Program-made: the position numbers and the translations under genes
Notes under the pieces: generated by a model
Told to the model about the DNA's origin: nothing
What the model saw: only the letters and a program-made list of their open reading frames with translations
Database searches by the model: none
DNA from: Corynebacterium marinum DSM 44953
GTDB taxonomy: Bacteria > Actinomycetota > Actinomycetes > Mycobacteriales > Mycobacteriaceae
Length of the DNA: 64,000 nt
Assembly (NCBI RefSeq): GCF_000835165.1
Contig: NZ_CP007790.1
Coordinates: 1,736,001 to 1,800,000 of the forward strand
Reading direction: 5' to 3'
In this document: one piece after another, positions 1 through 7,750 of the stretch
Position numbering within the stretch: the stretch's first letter is position 1
Layout of the letters: each line of letters begins with the position of its first letter

Positions 1-226
1 CCAGATCAGGGCCCCACACCACCTGCACCCAGGCGAGCCTGCCCACCAGCGCCACGGTGATCACCGTGAAAATGGTGAGGATGACCCGCAACCTGCGGGT
101 CATCACCGACTTCTGGTCCTGCGGTTTCTTCACCGGCGGTCTCGGCGCCCGGCTCTGTGCGGAGCGTGCGTCAGAATAGGGACGGGAGGACGAACGTCGG
201 ACGCCTCCGGCGCCTGGTCGTGTCAC
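1..226 (-). CDS. ftsI: FtsI/PbpB penicillin-binding protein, N-terminal part (runs off the window)
   Basis: Only the first 75 codons are present. The predicted protein starts at a GTG with a GAGG-type ribosome site upstream. It has a basic, Pro/Arg-rich cytoplasmic tail of about 45 residues followed by one hydrophobic segment (about residues 47-70), then leaves the window. This is the N-terminal shape of a class B penicillin-binding protein, the septal transpeptidase FtsI (PbpB in mycobacteria). The transpeptidase domain lies outside, so identity rests on the anchor and on position: it follows mraZ, rsmH and the ftsL-like gene on the same strand, the standard order of the dcw cluster. It would act in the septal membrane, crosslinking peptidoglycan. 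Confidence 0.8.
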   Translation of the reverse strand, partial: MTRPGAGGVRRSSSRPYSDARSAQSRAPRPPVKKPQDQKSVMTRRLRVILTIFTVITVALVGRLAWVQVVWGPDL

Positions 227-269
227 TGGGCGTCCTCACCTGCTCGTTCTGCTCGGGTATTCGGGTTGG

Positions 270-971
270 TCACTGATCCTCGGTGGGCACATTCGGAGCG
301 TACGGGAGCACACCCCGCTCGACCGGCGCCGGGGCCTGGAGCCGCTCGGCCTGCGGGATCGCCTCCAGGTTGTCGCCCAGCTCATCGATCGCGTCCGGAT
401 CGCTGGACGCCTGGCCCGGACGGACCGGTGCGCCGTTCACGTCAATGATAGGGCTCGTGGCGGGATCCGCCGGACGCTGTTCCACGATGTCGCCGTTCTC
501 CTGCACCGCCAGGATTCCCGGCTGCGAGGGGACCGCCATGCCGAGCTCACCTGCGCGGCGGGCGATCTCCGCGGAGGACCGGACGTTCTCCAGGTCCCGG
601 TTGAGGGTCTCCAGCTGGTTCGACAGCTGCCGGTCCTGCGACTGCAGCACCTGCATCTGGAAGGTCTGCTGGGTGGACACGCCGGACAGCCACATCGCCA
701 CCGCGACGCCGGCGATCGCCAGCATGATGGAGAGGCTGACCAGCTTGGCCAGCAGGGTGGTTCGTTTGACCTCCGCCACGCGCCGTCCGCGGACGGACAC
801 CACCTGCCTGGAGCCGAGGCGGTTCGGGGGCGGAATCGGCCTGCTGCGCCGGGGCAGCGGTGTCTGCGGGGGGACGGTCCTGGTCCGCTGCCCGCGTTCG
901 AGGACAGCAGTGCTGGTGAAGTCGCGGCTGGCGCCCATGCGTCGCTCTTTCCTGGTCGTCTGCTGTGTCAC
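270..971 (-). CDS. ftsL: FtsL-like septum protein (single-pass membrane protein with coiled coil)
   Basis: The protein has 233 residues: a basic, Pro-rich cytoplasmic tail, one transmembrane segment (about 74-96), a heptad-like coiled coil (about 100-135, rich in Gln/Leu) and an acidic, Pro-rich extracellular tail. This matches the FtsL/DivIC-type division protein of actinobacteria (Rv2164c in M. tuberculosis), which links the divisome to FtsI. The GTG start overlaps the rsmH stop as GTGA, so the two are translationally coupled. An internal ATG at codon 12 preceded by AGGAAAG is an alternative start. FtsI follows 43 bp downstream. FtsL proteins diverge quickly, so the name rests on topology and position more than on sequence. 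Confidence 0.78.
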   Translation of the reverse strand: MTQQTTRKERRMGASRDFTSTAVLERGQRTRTVPPQTPLPRRSRPIPPPNRLGSRQVVSVRGRRVAEVKRTTLLAKLVSLSIMLAIAGVAVAMWLSGVSTQQTFQMQVLQSQDRQLSNQLETLNRDLENVRSSAEIARRAGELGMAVPSQPGILAVQENGDIVEQRPADPATSPIIDVNGAPVRPGQASSDPDAIDELGDNLEAIPQAERLQAPAPVERGVLPYAPNVPTEDQ

Positions 972-1999
972 TGTTGTTCTCCCGTCGGGCCAGGGAGCTT
1001 CTCGACGGCCCGCACCCGCACGGGTGCCGCCCGAGGATTCTCCTCGATCTCGGCTTCGGTCGCCTTTTCCGCCCCGCGCGTCACGCTGCGGAAACGGGGC
1101 GCGGTGCCCGGAAGGTCCATCGGGAGGCCGGGCGGGGTCTTTGACGCGGTCAGGTCGGCGAACGCGAGTTTGACGATGCGGTCCTCCAGGGACTGGTAGC
1201 TCATGAACACCGCGCGTCCGCCGACGGCGAGCAGGCCGGTGATGACGGGGATGACGTTCTCCAGTGCCTCGAGTTCGGCGTTGACCTCGACCCGCAGCGC
1301 CTGGAAGGTGCGCTTGGCGGGGTGGCCCCCGGTGCGCCGGGTGGCGGCCGGGATGGCGTCGTAGAGCAGCTCGACCAGGCGGCCCGAGGAGGTGAAGGGC
1401 TCCCGTTCCCGCTCCCGCAGGACGGCGGAGGCGATCTTCCCGGCGAAGCGCTCGTCGCCGTAGGTCTTGAGGATGCGCGCCAGGTCGCCGTGGCTGTAGG
1501 TGTTGAGCACGTCCGCCGCGGTGCGCCCGTGGGTGGGATCCATCCGCATGTCCAGCGGGGCGTCGGTGCGGTAGGCGAAACCTCGCTCCACCTGGTCCAG
1601 CTGCATCGACGAAACGCCCAGATCGAACAGGGCCCCGGCGATGCCGTACCCGCGGGCGAGATCGAAGATCTTCCCCTCGCCTTCCGCGATGGCCTCGCCG
1701 ACACCGTCGAAACGGGTCTGCACGCCGACGAAACGGTCCCCGAAGGGCGCCAGGCGGGCGCGGGCGTCGGCCAGGGCACGCGGATCGCGGTCCACGCCGA
1801 TGACGTGCGCCTCCGGGAAGGTCCGCAGGAAATGCTCGGTGTGGCCGCCGGCGCCGAGGGTGCCGTCCACGATGACCGCGTGCTCACCCAGAGCCAGGAT
1901 GCCGGGCGCCAGAAGATCCGCCATGCGGTCGCGCAGGACGGGGACGTGCCCGAAGTTCTCGCCGATGTCGAAGCTCATGTCGGCCTTGTGGTCGGTCAC
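968..1999 (-). CDS. rsmH: 16S rRNA (cytosine(1402)-N(4))-methyltransferase RsmH (MraW)
   Basis: This enzyme methylates N4 of C1402 in 16S rRNA using S-adenosylmethionine. The N-terminus carries the family signature [10 protein letters not shown], followed by the SAM-binding loop [15 protein letters not shown] and the [14 protein letters not shown] motif, all typical of MraW. I chose the GTG that gives 343 residues because it has a strong G-rich Shine-Dalgarno and the usual family length. An in-frame ATG 28 codons upstream (2083) would add an atypical Arg/Gly-rich leader. It lies between mraZ and the ftsL-like gene on the same strand, with a GTGA overlap to ftsL. A gap of about 170 bp separates it from mraZ. 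Confidence 0.93.
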   Translation of the reverse strand: MTDHKADMSFDIGENFGHVPVLRDRMADLLAPGILALGEHAVIVDGTLGAGGHTEHFLRTFPEAHVIGVDRDPRALADARARLAPFGDRFVGVQTRFDGVGEAIAEGEGKIFDLARGYGIAGALFDLGVSSMQLDQVERGFAYRTDAPLDMRMDPTHGRTAADVLNTYSHGDLARILKTYGDERFAGKIASAVLREREREPFTSSGRLVELLYDAIPAATRRTGGHPAKRTFQALRVEVNAELEALENVIPVITGLLAVGGRAVFMSYQSLEDRIVKLAFADLTASKTPPGLPMDLPGTAPRFRSVTRGAEKATEAEIEENPRAAPVRVRAVEKLPGPTGEQQ

Positions 2000-2172
2000 G
2001 GCGTCCCCGCCCCCCTTCCTAATCGAGTGTGTCGGTCTGCCCACGATGCGGGGCGCGTACAGGGCCCTGCCCGATGTGTCCATCTGATGTCGGGGAAGTA
2101 CACCAGAGCATCACCTCGGGCAGAGTCCTTACACGCACTCCGCCCCGCTCCTCCACTCCCTGCCGGGAATGA

Positions 2173-2607
2173 TCAGAGCAGTCCGCCGAGGACGTCTTCT
2201 GCGTCGGCCGCCGAGAAAGCGGCCTCCGTTTCCTTCTGATACGCGGCCCAGGACTCTGCGTCCCAGATCTCGAGAAAATCCACCGATCCGATGACCACGC
2301 ACTCCTTGGTCAGACCCGCATACTCGCGGTGCCCGGCCGAGATGTTGATGCGCCCGTTGCCGTCAGGACGTTGTTCATCCGCACTGGCAGCCAGATTGCG
2401 GATGAAGGCACGTGCCTGCGGGTTGGTGCGGGACACCGCCGCGGCCTTCCGGACGCGGGCGGCGAACTCCTCCCGGGGATAGACCGCAAGACTGTGGTCC
2501 TGCCCCTTCGTGATCATCAACCCGCCGGCGAGCTCCTCGCGGAACTTCGCCGGCAGTGTGAGACGACCCTTGTCGTCGAGTTTGGGAGTGTAGGTACCGA
2601 GAAACAT
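2173..2607 (-). CDS. mraZ: Transcriptional regulator MraZ
   Basis: A 144-residue protein starting [15 protein letters not shown]. It contains two SpoVT/AbrB-like swapped-hairpin repeats, each with the DxxGR core ([12 protein letters not shown] near residue 11 and [12 protein letters not shown] near residue 95). MraZ forms a ring-shaped oligomer that binds TGGGG repeats upstream of its own gene and controls the division and cell-wall cluster. Those repeats are present upstream here (separate entry). The ATG is preceded by AAGGTGG at a normal distance. The reading frame stays open far upstream, but the extra 88 codons overlap the operator and are not protein-like. Confidence 0.95.
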   Translation of the reverse strand: MFLGTYTPKLDDKGRLTLPAKFREELAGGLMITKGQDHSLAVYPREEFAARVRKAAAVSRTNPQARAFIRNLAASADEQRPDGNGRINISAGHREYAGLTKECVVIGSVDFLEIWDAESWAAYQKETEAAFSAADAEDVLGGLL

Positions 2608-2714
2608 CCCGGGGCCACCTTCCTTCAGTCTCGACTCCTCGGATCGCTTCAGACCAGATTCAGTTCTCGCCATGGATCCGAAAGGCCACGTGACCCCTCT
2701 TCTCCACCGCTGTG

Positions 2715-2740
2715 CCCCACAATACCCCACTTCCCCCCAC
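2715..2740 (-). promoter_or_regulatory. MraZ operator (three GTGGGG repeats, 10-bp period)
   Basis: Reading the minus strand, GTGGGG occurs three times at exactly 10-bp spacing (2740-2735, 2730-2725, 2720-2715) about 110 bp upstream of the mraZ start. A weaker fourth element (GGTGG) lies at 2709-2704. TGGG(G) repeats with 4-5 bp spacers one helical turn apart are the established MraZ binding site, so autoregulation of the division operon is the natural reading. Confidence 0.85.
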
Positions 2741-2957
2741 CAACAACCCTCATTGGCCCCGCCTGCCACAGAATCAGCAGAGGATTCCCAGGTAAGCGGC
2801 CTGAAAGTTGTGGGGCCCCTGCCCGCGGCCTCCCCGAGGCCGAGCGCGACCCCCGCCACGTCGACACGCACCCCTGCCAGGGACCCGGGTTTCAGGTCTA
2901 GCTCGGGGCATGGTGGGGCAAGGTGGAGGATCTCCGTGGGGCGAAGTGGTGAATCAA

Positions 2958-2995
2958 CTCAGGCCCGCCGCACATACATGTGCGGCGGGCCTGAG
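2958..2995. terminator. Long hairpin terminator downstream of the DUF3040 gene
   Basis: CTCAGGCCCGCCGCACAT pairs with its exact complement ATGTGCGGCGGGCCTGAG (18 potential pairs, minimal loop). It starts 14 bases after the DUF3040 stop on the minus strand. The following bases on that strand are T-rich only weakly (TTGATTC), as is common for corynebacterial terminators. Confidence 0.75.
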
Positions 2996-3009
2996 GAAAA
3001 GGTGGAGGG

Positions 3010-3405
3010 TTAGCGCTCCTCGAAGCGCCGGCGGAAGTTGTCTTCCATCCTGCTGGTCGGGGATCCGGAGCCGCCGCCGCCACGCTTCGGTCCGCGCTTG
3101 CGCCCGATCCCACCGGGGTTTCCGCCGCCGCCACGGAGCATCCAGACACCTGCGCCGAACATGACGAGGAATCCCACCACGCTCAGCGCGATGAACCAGA
3201 GGCTCTGCTGAGCCAGCGCAACGCCGCCGATGAGCATGACGAGACCGACGACCGCGATCGCCACACCTCGAAGGGTGATGCCGGGCGTTCCGGATGCACC
3301 GAAAACGTGGTCACCAGCCACGGATGACCCGAACTTGGGGTCATCAGCAAGGAGAGATTGTTCAATCTCCCGGAGCGCTCGTTGCTCCTGCTCTGAAAGC
3401 GACAC
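3010..3405 (-). CDS. DUF3040 domain membrane protein
   Basis: A 131-residue protein beginning SLSEQEQRALREIEQSL, the hallmark N-terminus of DUF3040, a family confined to actinobacteria (Rv2169c is the syntenic M. tuberculosis member). Two hydrophobic segments (roughly residues 45-65 and 68-88) predict a small membrane hairpin, followed by a Gly/Arg/Lys-rich tail. The GTG start has a strong GGGAGGAACA ribosome site. A longer frame upstream is Arg-rich and would read through the promoter region, so it was dropped. Function is unknown; its constant position beside mraZ suggests, but does not show, an envelope role. Confidence 0.88.
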   Translation of the reverse strand: MSLSEQEQRALREIEQSLLADDPKFGSSVAGDHVFGASGTPGITLRGVAIAVVGLVMLIGGVALAQQSLWFIALSVVGFLVMFGAGVWMLRGGGGNPGGIGRKRGPKRGGGGSGSPTSRMEDNFRRRFEER

Positions 3406-3457
3406 TGTTCCTCCCGGATATCGCTGGGCGCTTTTTCTTCTTACTGGTTCAACGCCC

Positions 3458-3488
3458 AGACTAACGGGATTGTTCCCGTGAACGCCAA
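3458..3488 (-). promoter_or_regulatory. Candidate promoter of the DUF3040 gene
   Basis: On the minus strand TTGGCG is followed after 19 bases by TAGTCT. The spacer contains the short inverted repeat CGGGA-ACAAT-CCCG. The spacing is slightly long, so this is tentative. Confidence 0.35.
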
Positions 3489-3493
3489 ACCAG

Positions 3494-3919
3494 TTACGCC
3501 GCCGCTGGCGCCCACCCGGCCTCGGCCTCCACTTCGGCGAGAAACTCTCCGGCGAGATCCATGATCCGGCTGACCAGCCGGGGGTCAAGGTCCCGCTCCA
3601 GACCCGAGGCGACCCGCGATCGCAGGCGCGAGTACTGCTCGAAAGAACCTGCCCAGCGCTCGCCGTCAGCGTCGACGAGCCGGAGCTGATCCCACGCGCC
3701 AGTCGGGCGGCGGCGCTTCCCTGCCACCGCCGAGGCAGAGATCCTCGCCCCGGCCGACCTCAGGGCGGCCTGGTAGGCGGCCTCCAGCGCCAGGTCCCAC
3801 TCCCCCGCCACCGCATGATCGGCGGCCTGGGCGAGCAGCCCGCGGGCCTTGAAGATGAAGTCGGCCCGGCGGGTGCCCGCACCCGAGAACCTCGTAGTAG
3901 CGGAAATAATCTGTGCCAT
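3494..3919 (-). CDS. SAV_6107-type HEPN domain protein
   Basis: A 141-residue, Ala-rich, largely helical protein (MAQIISATTRF start). The pattern of an N-terminal FKARGLLAQAADHA helix and a central LEAAYQAALRSAGARI helix fits the SAV_6107-type HEPN family found next to DUF3040 and mraZ in many actinobacteria. HEPN proteins include RNases and nucleotidyltransferase partners. I see no clear R-x(4-6)-H RNase motif, so activity cannot be claimed. The ATG is supported by AAGGAG at a normal distance. It lies 88 bp upstream of the DUF3040 gene on the same strand. Confidence 0.7.
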   Translation of the reverse strand: MAQIISATTRFSGAGTRRADFIFKARGLLAQAADHAVAGEWDLALEAAYQAALRSAGARISASAVAGKRRRPTGAWDQLRLVDADGERWAGSFEQYSRLRSRVASGLERDLDPRLVSRIMDLAGEFLAEVEAEAGWAPAAA

Positions 3920-4144
3920 GGGGACCAACTCCTTTCCTCGTACTTTCGACCACCTGCCAGCGTGTTGCCCCCACCCTAGAAGTGGCACGGAACATCACAC
4001 TTCAATCGTAGAACAGCCTTTCGAACCCGTCAATGGTTGTGCTGCACTTTCCTCCCCTCCGCCGTCCCGCGTGTTCGAGAGCCGGGAATGCCCCGGCGCG
4101 GCGATCGCCACCGCCCGATCCGGGGTTCATGGTTCAGTGGAGGG

Positions 4145-4714
4145 GTGACCATCGAGATCCGCCGGTTGTCCGGCGCCGAATTTGCCGTGCTGGCTCCCCA
4201 GTTCGTCGACCTCTACATCGACGCGATGGGCTACGACCCGGCCATCCGCGCAGGCCGGATCGAGGTCTGGCGCCACGAGATAGTCCAGCCCGGGTTCACC
4301 GCACTCGCCGCCTTCGAACACGGCACCCTCCTCGGGCTGGCCTACGGCTACCTCGGTGCCCCCGATCTGTGGTGGGACCGCCAGGTACGCCGCGGCTTCC
4401 GCGAGGCCGGCGGGCCGGACACCCGTCAGGCGGTGCTCATGCGCGACTACTTCGAGGTCGCCGAGATCCACGTCGACCCGGCGCATCAGGGCAAGGGCAT
4501 CGGCCGCCGCCTGCTCTCCCAGCTGCTGTGGCTCGTTCCCGCAGGCCACGCCCTCCTGTCCACCCCGGAGGTCGACAACGAGGCCAACAATGCCTTCTCC
4601 CTGTACCGCTCCATGGGCTTCCGCGACGAACTACGCAACTTCCAGTTCGACGGGGACTCCCGCCTGTTCGCGGTGCTCTCCGTCCCCCTCCCCCTGGCGG
4701 ACCCGGCGAAATAG
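4145..4714 (+). CDS. GNAT family N-acetyltransferase
   Basis: A 189-residue protein with the GNAT fold signature. The acetyl-CoA loop is visible as DPAHQGKGIGRRLLSQLL (about residues 120-137, Q/RxxGxG/A type), preceded by the strand VAEIHVD and followed by TPEVDNEANNAFSLYRSMGF, the typical C-terminal NxxAxxLYxxxGF element. It transfers an acetyl group from acetyl-CoA to an unknown amine. M. tuberculosis has a GNAT gene (Rv2170) in the same place. The GTG start follows an AGTGGAGGG ribosome site. It is transcribed away from the HEPN gene and ends 81 bp before idsA. Confidence 0.88.
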   Translation: MTIEIRRLSGAEFAVLAPQFVDLYIDAMGYDPAIRAGRIEVWRHEIVQPGFTALAAFEHGTLLGLAYGYLGAPDLWWDRQVRRGFREAGGPDTRQAVLMRDYFEVAEIHVDPAHQGKGIGRRLLSQLLWLVPAGHALLSTPEVDNEANNAFSLYRSMGFRDELRNFQFDGDSRLFAVLSVPLPLADPAK

Positions 4715-4795
4715 ACCGCCGTCACTGACTCCCGCCGGCGGACGGCTGGGTATCGTGGACTCGACAATCCACCGCCCCGATGAAGGATCGCCACA

Positions 4796-5896
4796 TTGAG
4801 CAGCCAGGACCTCCGCACGCTGACCCTCGACCAGATCCCGGACGCCGCCCGCGATGAACTCTCCCGGTTCTTCGCCGACCGCCGGCCGCAGGTCGCCGCG
4901 ATCGGCGGTCCGGTCACGGACGCCGTCGCCCATCTGGAGAAGTTCGTCCTCGGCGGAGGTAAACGGATCCGCCCGCTGTACGTGTGGGCCGGTTTCGCCG
5001 GCGGAGGAGGCTTCGACGCGACTTCCGAGGATCCGGCGGCCGTGCTGCGCGCAGCGGCCTCGCTGGAGTTCATCCAGGCCTGCGCGCTGATCCACGACGA
5101 CATCATCGACGCCTCCGACACCCGGCGCGGCAACCCCACCGTCCACCGGGCGGTGGAGGAGGCGCACCGGACCAGCGGGTGGTCCGGCGACCCCGCCCAC
5201 TTCGGCGAATCCGTGGCCATCCTCGTCGGCGACCTGGCGCTGGTGTGGGCCGAGGACATGTTCCAGGACTCCGGGCTGTCGGTGGAGGCTCTGCAGCGGG
5301 CCCGCGAGGCCTGGCGGGCGATGCGGACCGAGGTGATCGGCGGGCAGCTGCTCGACATCTCCCTCGAAGCCACAGCGGACGAGGACGTTGAGCTGGCGGA
5401 TTCGGTCAACCGCTTCAAGACGGCCGCCTACACCATCGAGCGGCCCCTCCACCTCGGCGCGTCGATCGCCGGCGCCGACGATAAGACCATCGAGGCCTTC
5501 CGCGGCTACGGCCGCGACATCGGCATCGCCTTCCAGCTGCGCGACGACCAGCTGGGGGTCTACGGCGACCCCGCGGTCACCGGCAAGCCCGCCGGTGACG
5601 ACCTGCGGGAGGGAAAGCGCACGGTCCTGCTGGCCACCGCGCTGAAGCGTGCCGACGACCGCGACCCCGCCGCCGCCGCCGAGCTGCGGGCCGGGGTCGG
5701 GGCGGTGGCCGACCCGGGAGAGGTCTCCCGGCTGGCCGACATCATCGCCGGGACAGGGGCCGTCGAGGAGATCGAGGAGCGCATCACCGCGCTGACCGCC
5801 TCCGGCCTCGCACATCTGTCGGCCGCCCACACCTCCCCGGAGGTCACCGCCACCCTCACCGACCTGGCGCACCGCGCGACCGCGCGCCGGCACTGA
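4796..5896 (+). CDS. idsA: Polyprenyl (geranylgeranyl/farnesyl-type) diphosphate synthase
   Basis: A 366-residue trans-isoprenyl diphosphate synthase. The first aspartate-rich motif LIHDDIIDASDTRRGNPTVH (DDxxD near residue 101) and the second RDDQLGVYGDP (near 250) are intact, with GGGKRIRP for substrate binding near residue 47. The enzyme condenses isopentenyl diphosphate with allylic diphosphates. In C. glutamicum the syntenic idsA makes geranylgeranyl diphosphate, and the neighbour mptA uses a polyprenyl-phosphate sugar donor. Product length cannot be read from the sequence. Its TGA overlaps the next gene's start as TGATG. I started it at the TTG after a CACAT context; other nearby starts are possible. 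Confidence 0.92.
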   Translation: MSSQDLRTLTLDQIPDAARDELSRFFADRRPQVAAIGGPVTDAVAHLEKFVLGGGKRIRPLYVWAGFAGGGGFDATSEDPAAVLRAAASLEFIQACALIHDDIIDASDTRRGNPTVHRAVEEAHRTSGWSGDPAHFGESVAILVGDLALVWAEDMFQDSGLSVEALQRAREAWRAMRTEVIGGQLLDISLEATADEDVELADSVNRFKTAAYTIERPLHLGASIAGADDKTIEAFRGYGRDIGIAFQLRDDQLGVYGDPAVTGKPAGDDLREGKRTVLLATALKRADDRDPAAAAELRAGVGAVADPGEVSRLADIIAGTGAVEEIEERITALTASGLAHLSAAHTSPEVTATLTDLAHRATARRH

Positions 5897-7413
5897 TGAC
5901 CGTCCGGCTCCCCGGCCCCCTCTGGCTGGGGCTCATCGGCTCCCTGCTGCTCCTGCTGGGTTCCTTCGGGGGCGGCGCCACCCGCAACCGCGGGGGCCTG
6001 CTCGAGGCCGCCGGCCTGGATTTCCTCGCCTACGGCCGGGGGGCGGGCATCTCGAACACCGTGTTCTGGGCGGGCGTGATCCTCCTCCTGCTCGGCTGGG
6101 CGGTCCTCGGCCGGAGGCATGTGCTCAGGGAAGGGACAGACGGCGGGAAGATTGTGCGCACGTCGATGTGGGCGTGGGTGCTCCCCCTCATTCCGGCGGC
6201 GCCCATGCTCTCGAGGGACGTGTATTCCTACCTCATGCAGGGCGCGATGCTGCGCGACGGTTTCGACCCCTACACCCAGGGCGCGGCCGTCAATCCCGGG
6301 CCCTTCCTCCTGGAGGTCTCCCACGACTGGCGCAACACGACCACCCCCTATGGGCCTCTCCACCTCTGGATCGGCGAGGGCGTCACCCGGCTGGTCGGCG
6401 ACAACGTCACCGCCGGGGTCGTCGTGTACAAGCTGATCTCCGTCGCGGGTTTCGCCGCCATCGCCTGGGCGGTGCCCCGGATCGCTCGTGCGCTGGGCGG
6501 GGATCCGGTGCTCGCCCTGTGGCTGGGTGTGGCCAACCCGGTGATGATCCTGCACATGGTGGGCGGAATGCACAACGAATCCGTCATGGTCGGCCTGGTG
6601 AGCATTGGTCTCCTGGCCTGCCTGAACCGTCGTTTCGTGCTGGGGGTGGCGTTGATCGCCGTGGCGGTCTCGCTCAAGGCGACGGCCGCGATCGCCCTGC
6701 CGTTCGTGGTGTGGATGGCCACCCGCCGCTTCGCGGAACGGATCAACCGGGTGGCCGCCTTCCTGCTGGCCGGTGTCCTCGTCGTCGTGGAGACCTTCGT
6801 GGTGGTCGCGGCCGTGACGTTGATGTCCGGATCCTCGTGGGGCTGGCTCTCGGAGATCTCCGGCAACTCCAAGGTGATCAACCCCCTGGCGTGGCCGTCG
6901 CTGGCCGCGGGCGGTGTCACCACGTTCATGCAGCTGTTCCGGGACGATTTCGACTACAACGTGGCGCTGAGCATCCTGCGGCCGATCTCGATGGCCGTCA
7001 TGCTCCTCGGCCTGGTCCTCGTCTGGTGGGTGTTCCGGCAGGACGACCGCCGCGCCATCGCCGGCACCGCGGCCGCCTACCAGGTGGCCTTCGTGTTCAA
7101 CTCGGTGACGCTGCCCTGGTACTACGCGTCGGTGATCAGTCTCGTCGGCACGGTCGACCCGCCCCGGTGGGTGCTCCGCCTGGCGGTGGGGGCGTCCGCG
7201 GTGGTCACCCTCTCCTTCACCGGCAGCGGCAACCACCAGCTCTACAACACCTGGTGGATGGCGGGCGTGCTCGCGCTCGCCTGGGTGCTCAGCGACTGGG
7301 TCTTCGGGAGGGACCTCAGATGGCCATGGCCTGAGCCCGGCGCAGCACCTCGCGCGCCAGCTGGCCGTGCAGCGCGTCCACCGGCCGGCCCGGCAGGGTC
7401 TCGTCCTCGGTGA
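5896..7413 (+). CDS. mptA: Alpha-(1->6)-mannopyranosyltransferase MptA (GT-C membrane enzyme)
   Basis: A 505-residue polytopic protein with about 11-13 hydrophobic segments and the first-loop acidic motif of GT-C transferases (SRDVYSYLMQGAMLRDGFDPY near residue 110). It is followed by GPLHLWIGEGV, as in the mycobacterial and corynebacterial MptA/Rv2174 family. MptA extends the alpha-1,6-mannan core of lipomannan and lipoarabinomannan from a polyprenyl-phosphate mannose donor on the outer face of the membrane. It overlaps idsA as TGATG, so the two are coupled. Its Pro/Ala/Arg-rich C-terminal tail overlaps the convergent Rv2175c-type gene by 98 bp. Confidence 0.88.
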   Translation: MTVRLPGPLWLGLIGSLLLLLGSFGGGATRNRGGLLEAAGLDFLAYGRGAGISNTVFWAGVILLLLGWAVLGRRHVLREGTDGGKIVRTSMWAWVLPLIPAAPMLSRDVYSYLMQGAMLRDGFDPYTQGAAVNPGPFLLEVSHDWRNTTTPYGPLHLWIGEGVTRLVGDNVTAGVVVYKLISVAGFAAIAWAVPRIARALGGDPVLALWLGVANPVMILHMVGGMHNESVMVGLVSIGLLACLNRRFVLGVALIAVAVSLKATAAIALPFVVWMATRRFAERINRVAAFLLAGVLVVVETFVVVAAVTLMSGSSWGWLSEISGNSKVINPLAWPSLAAGGVTTFMQLFRDDFDYNVALSILRPISMAVMLLGLVLVWWVFRQDDRRAIAGTAAAYQVAFVFNSVTLPWYYASVISLVGTVDPPRWVLRLAVGASAVVTLSFTGSGNHQLYNTWWMAGVLALAWVLSDWVFGRDLRWPWPEPGAAPRAPAGRAARPPAGPAGSRPR

Positions 7414-7687
7414 ACAGGAACCGCAGGATCTCCGCGTCGGAGTAGCCACCGTCCGTGAGGAGGGTGATCACGCCGGGCACGAACTTTCCGGTCGTGGGTT
7501 CGTCCTTCTCGAAGAGCGCCACCGGAATGTGTCGCTTGCCGTCGACGATGTGGGCGATGAGTTTGTTAGCGGTCAGGAGGTCGTCGACTCGGGTGACCAC
7601 CACGCCGAGCCGCTCCGCCGCCTCGGGCAGGGTGAGCATGGGTTCATCAGCCAGCAGGGCCTCGAGGGAGATGTCGTTCGAATTCAC
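7316..7687 (-). CDS. Rv2175c-type DNA-binding protein (winged-HTH; likely PknL substrate)
   Basis: A 123-residue protein with an N-terminal helix-turn-helix (LTLPEAAERLGVVVTRVDDLL) and a conserved C-terminus (PVDALHGQLAREVLRRAQAMA) closely resembling M. tuberculosis Rv2175c. Rv2175c binds DNA and is phosphorylated by PknL. Here it is divergent from pknL, the same arrangement. The GTG start sits 7 bases after TAGAGT, suggesting a leaderless message. An upstream ATG at 7720 gives an N-terminus (PTLVATRVGEV) that also resembles the mycobacterial leader carrying the phosphorylated Thr, so the start is open. Its 3' end overlaps mptA. Confidence 0.85.
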   Translation of the reverse strand: MNSNDISLEALLADEPMLTLPEAAERLGVVVTRVDDLLTANKLIAHIVDGKRHIPVALFEKDEPTTGKFVPGVITLLTDGGYSDAEILRFLFTEDETLPGRPVDALHGQLAREVLRRAQAMAI

Positions 7688-7750
7688 CTCTCCTACTCTA
7701 GTGGCGACCAGCGTTGGCATCAGCAGCGACCTGTGGACCATACTGTTCGC

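Larger units (their letters stand above)
2608..3009. other. Intergenic region between mraZ and the DUF3040 gene
   Basis: No gene is supported in these 402 bases. They hold the mraZ leader, the MraZ operator, presumably the division-cluster promoter upstream of it (no convincing -35/-10 pair was picked out), and at the far end a long perfect hairpin that ends the DUF3040 gene. Confidence 0.7.

Noticed and set aside
2000..2083. Longer RsmH start giving 371 residues
   Set aside because: The extra 28 residues do not look like the family, and the inner GTG has a better ribosome site. It cannot be fully excluded.
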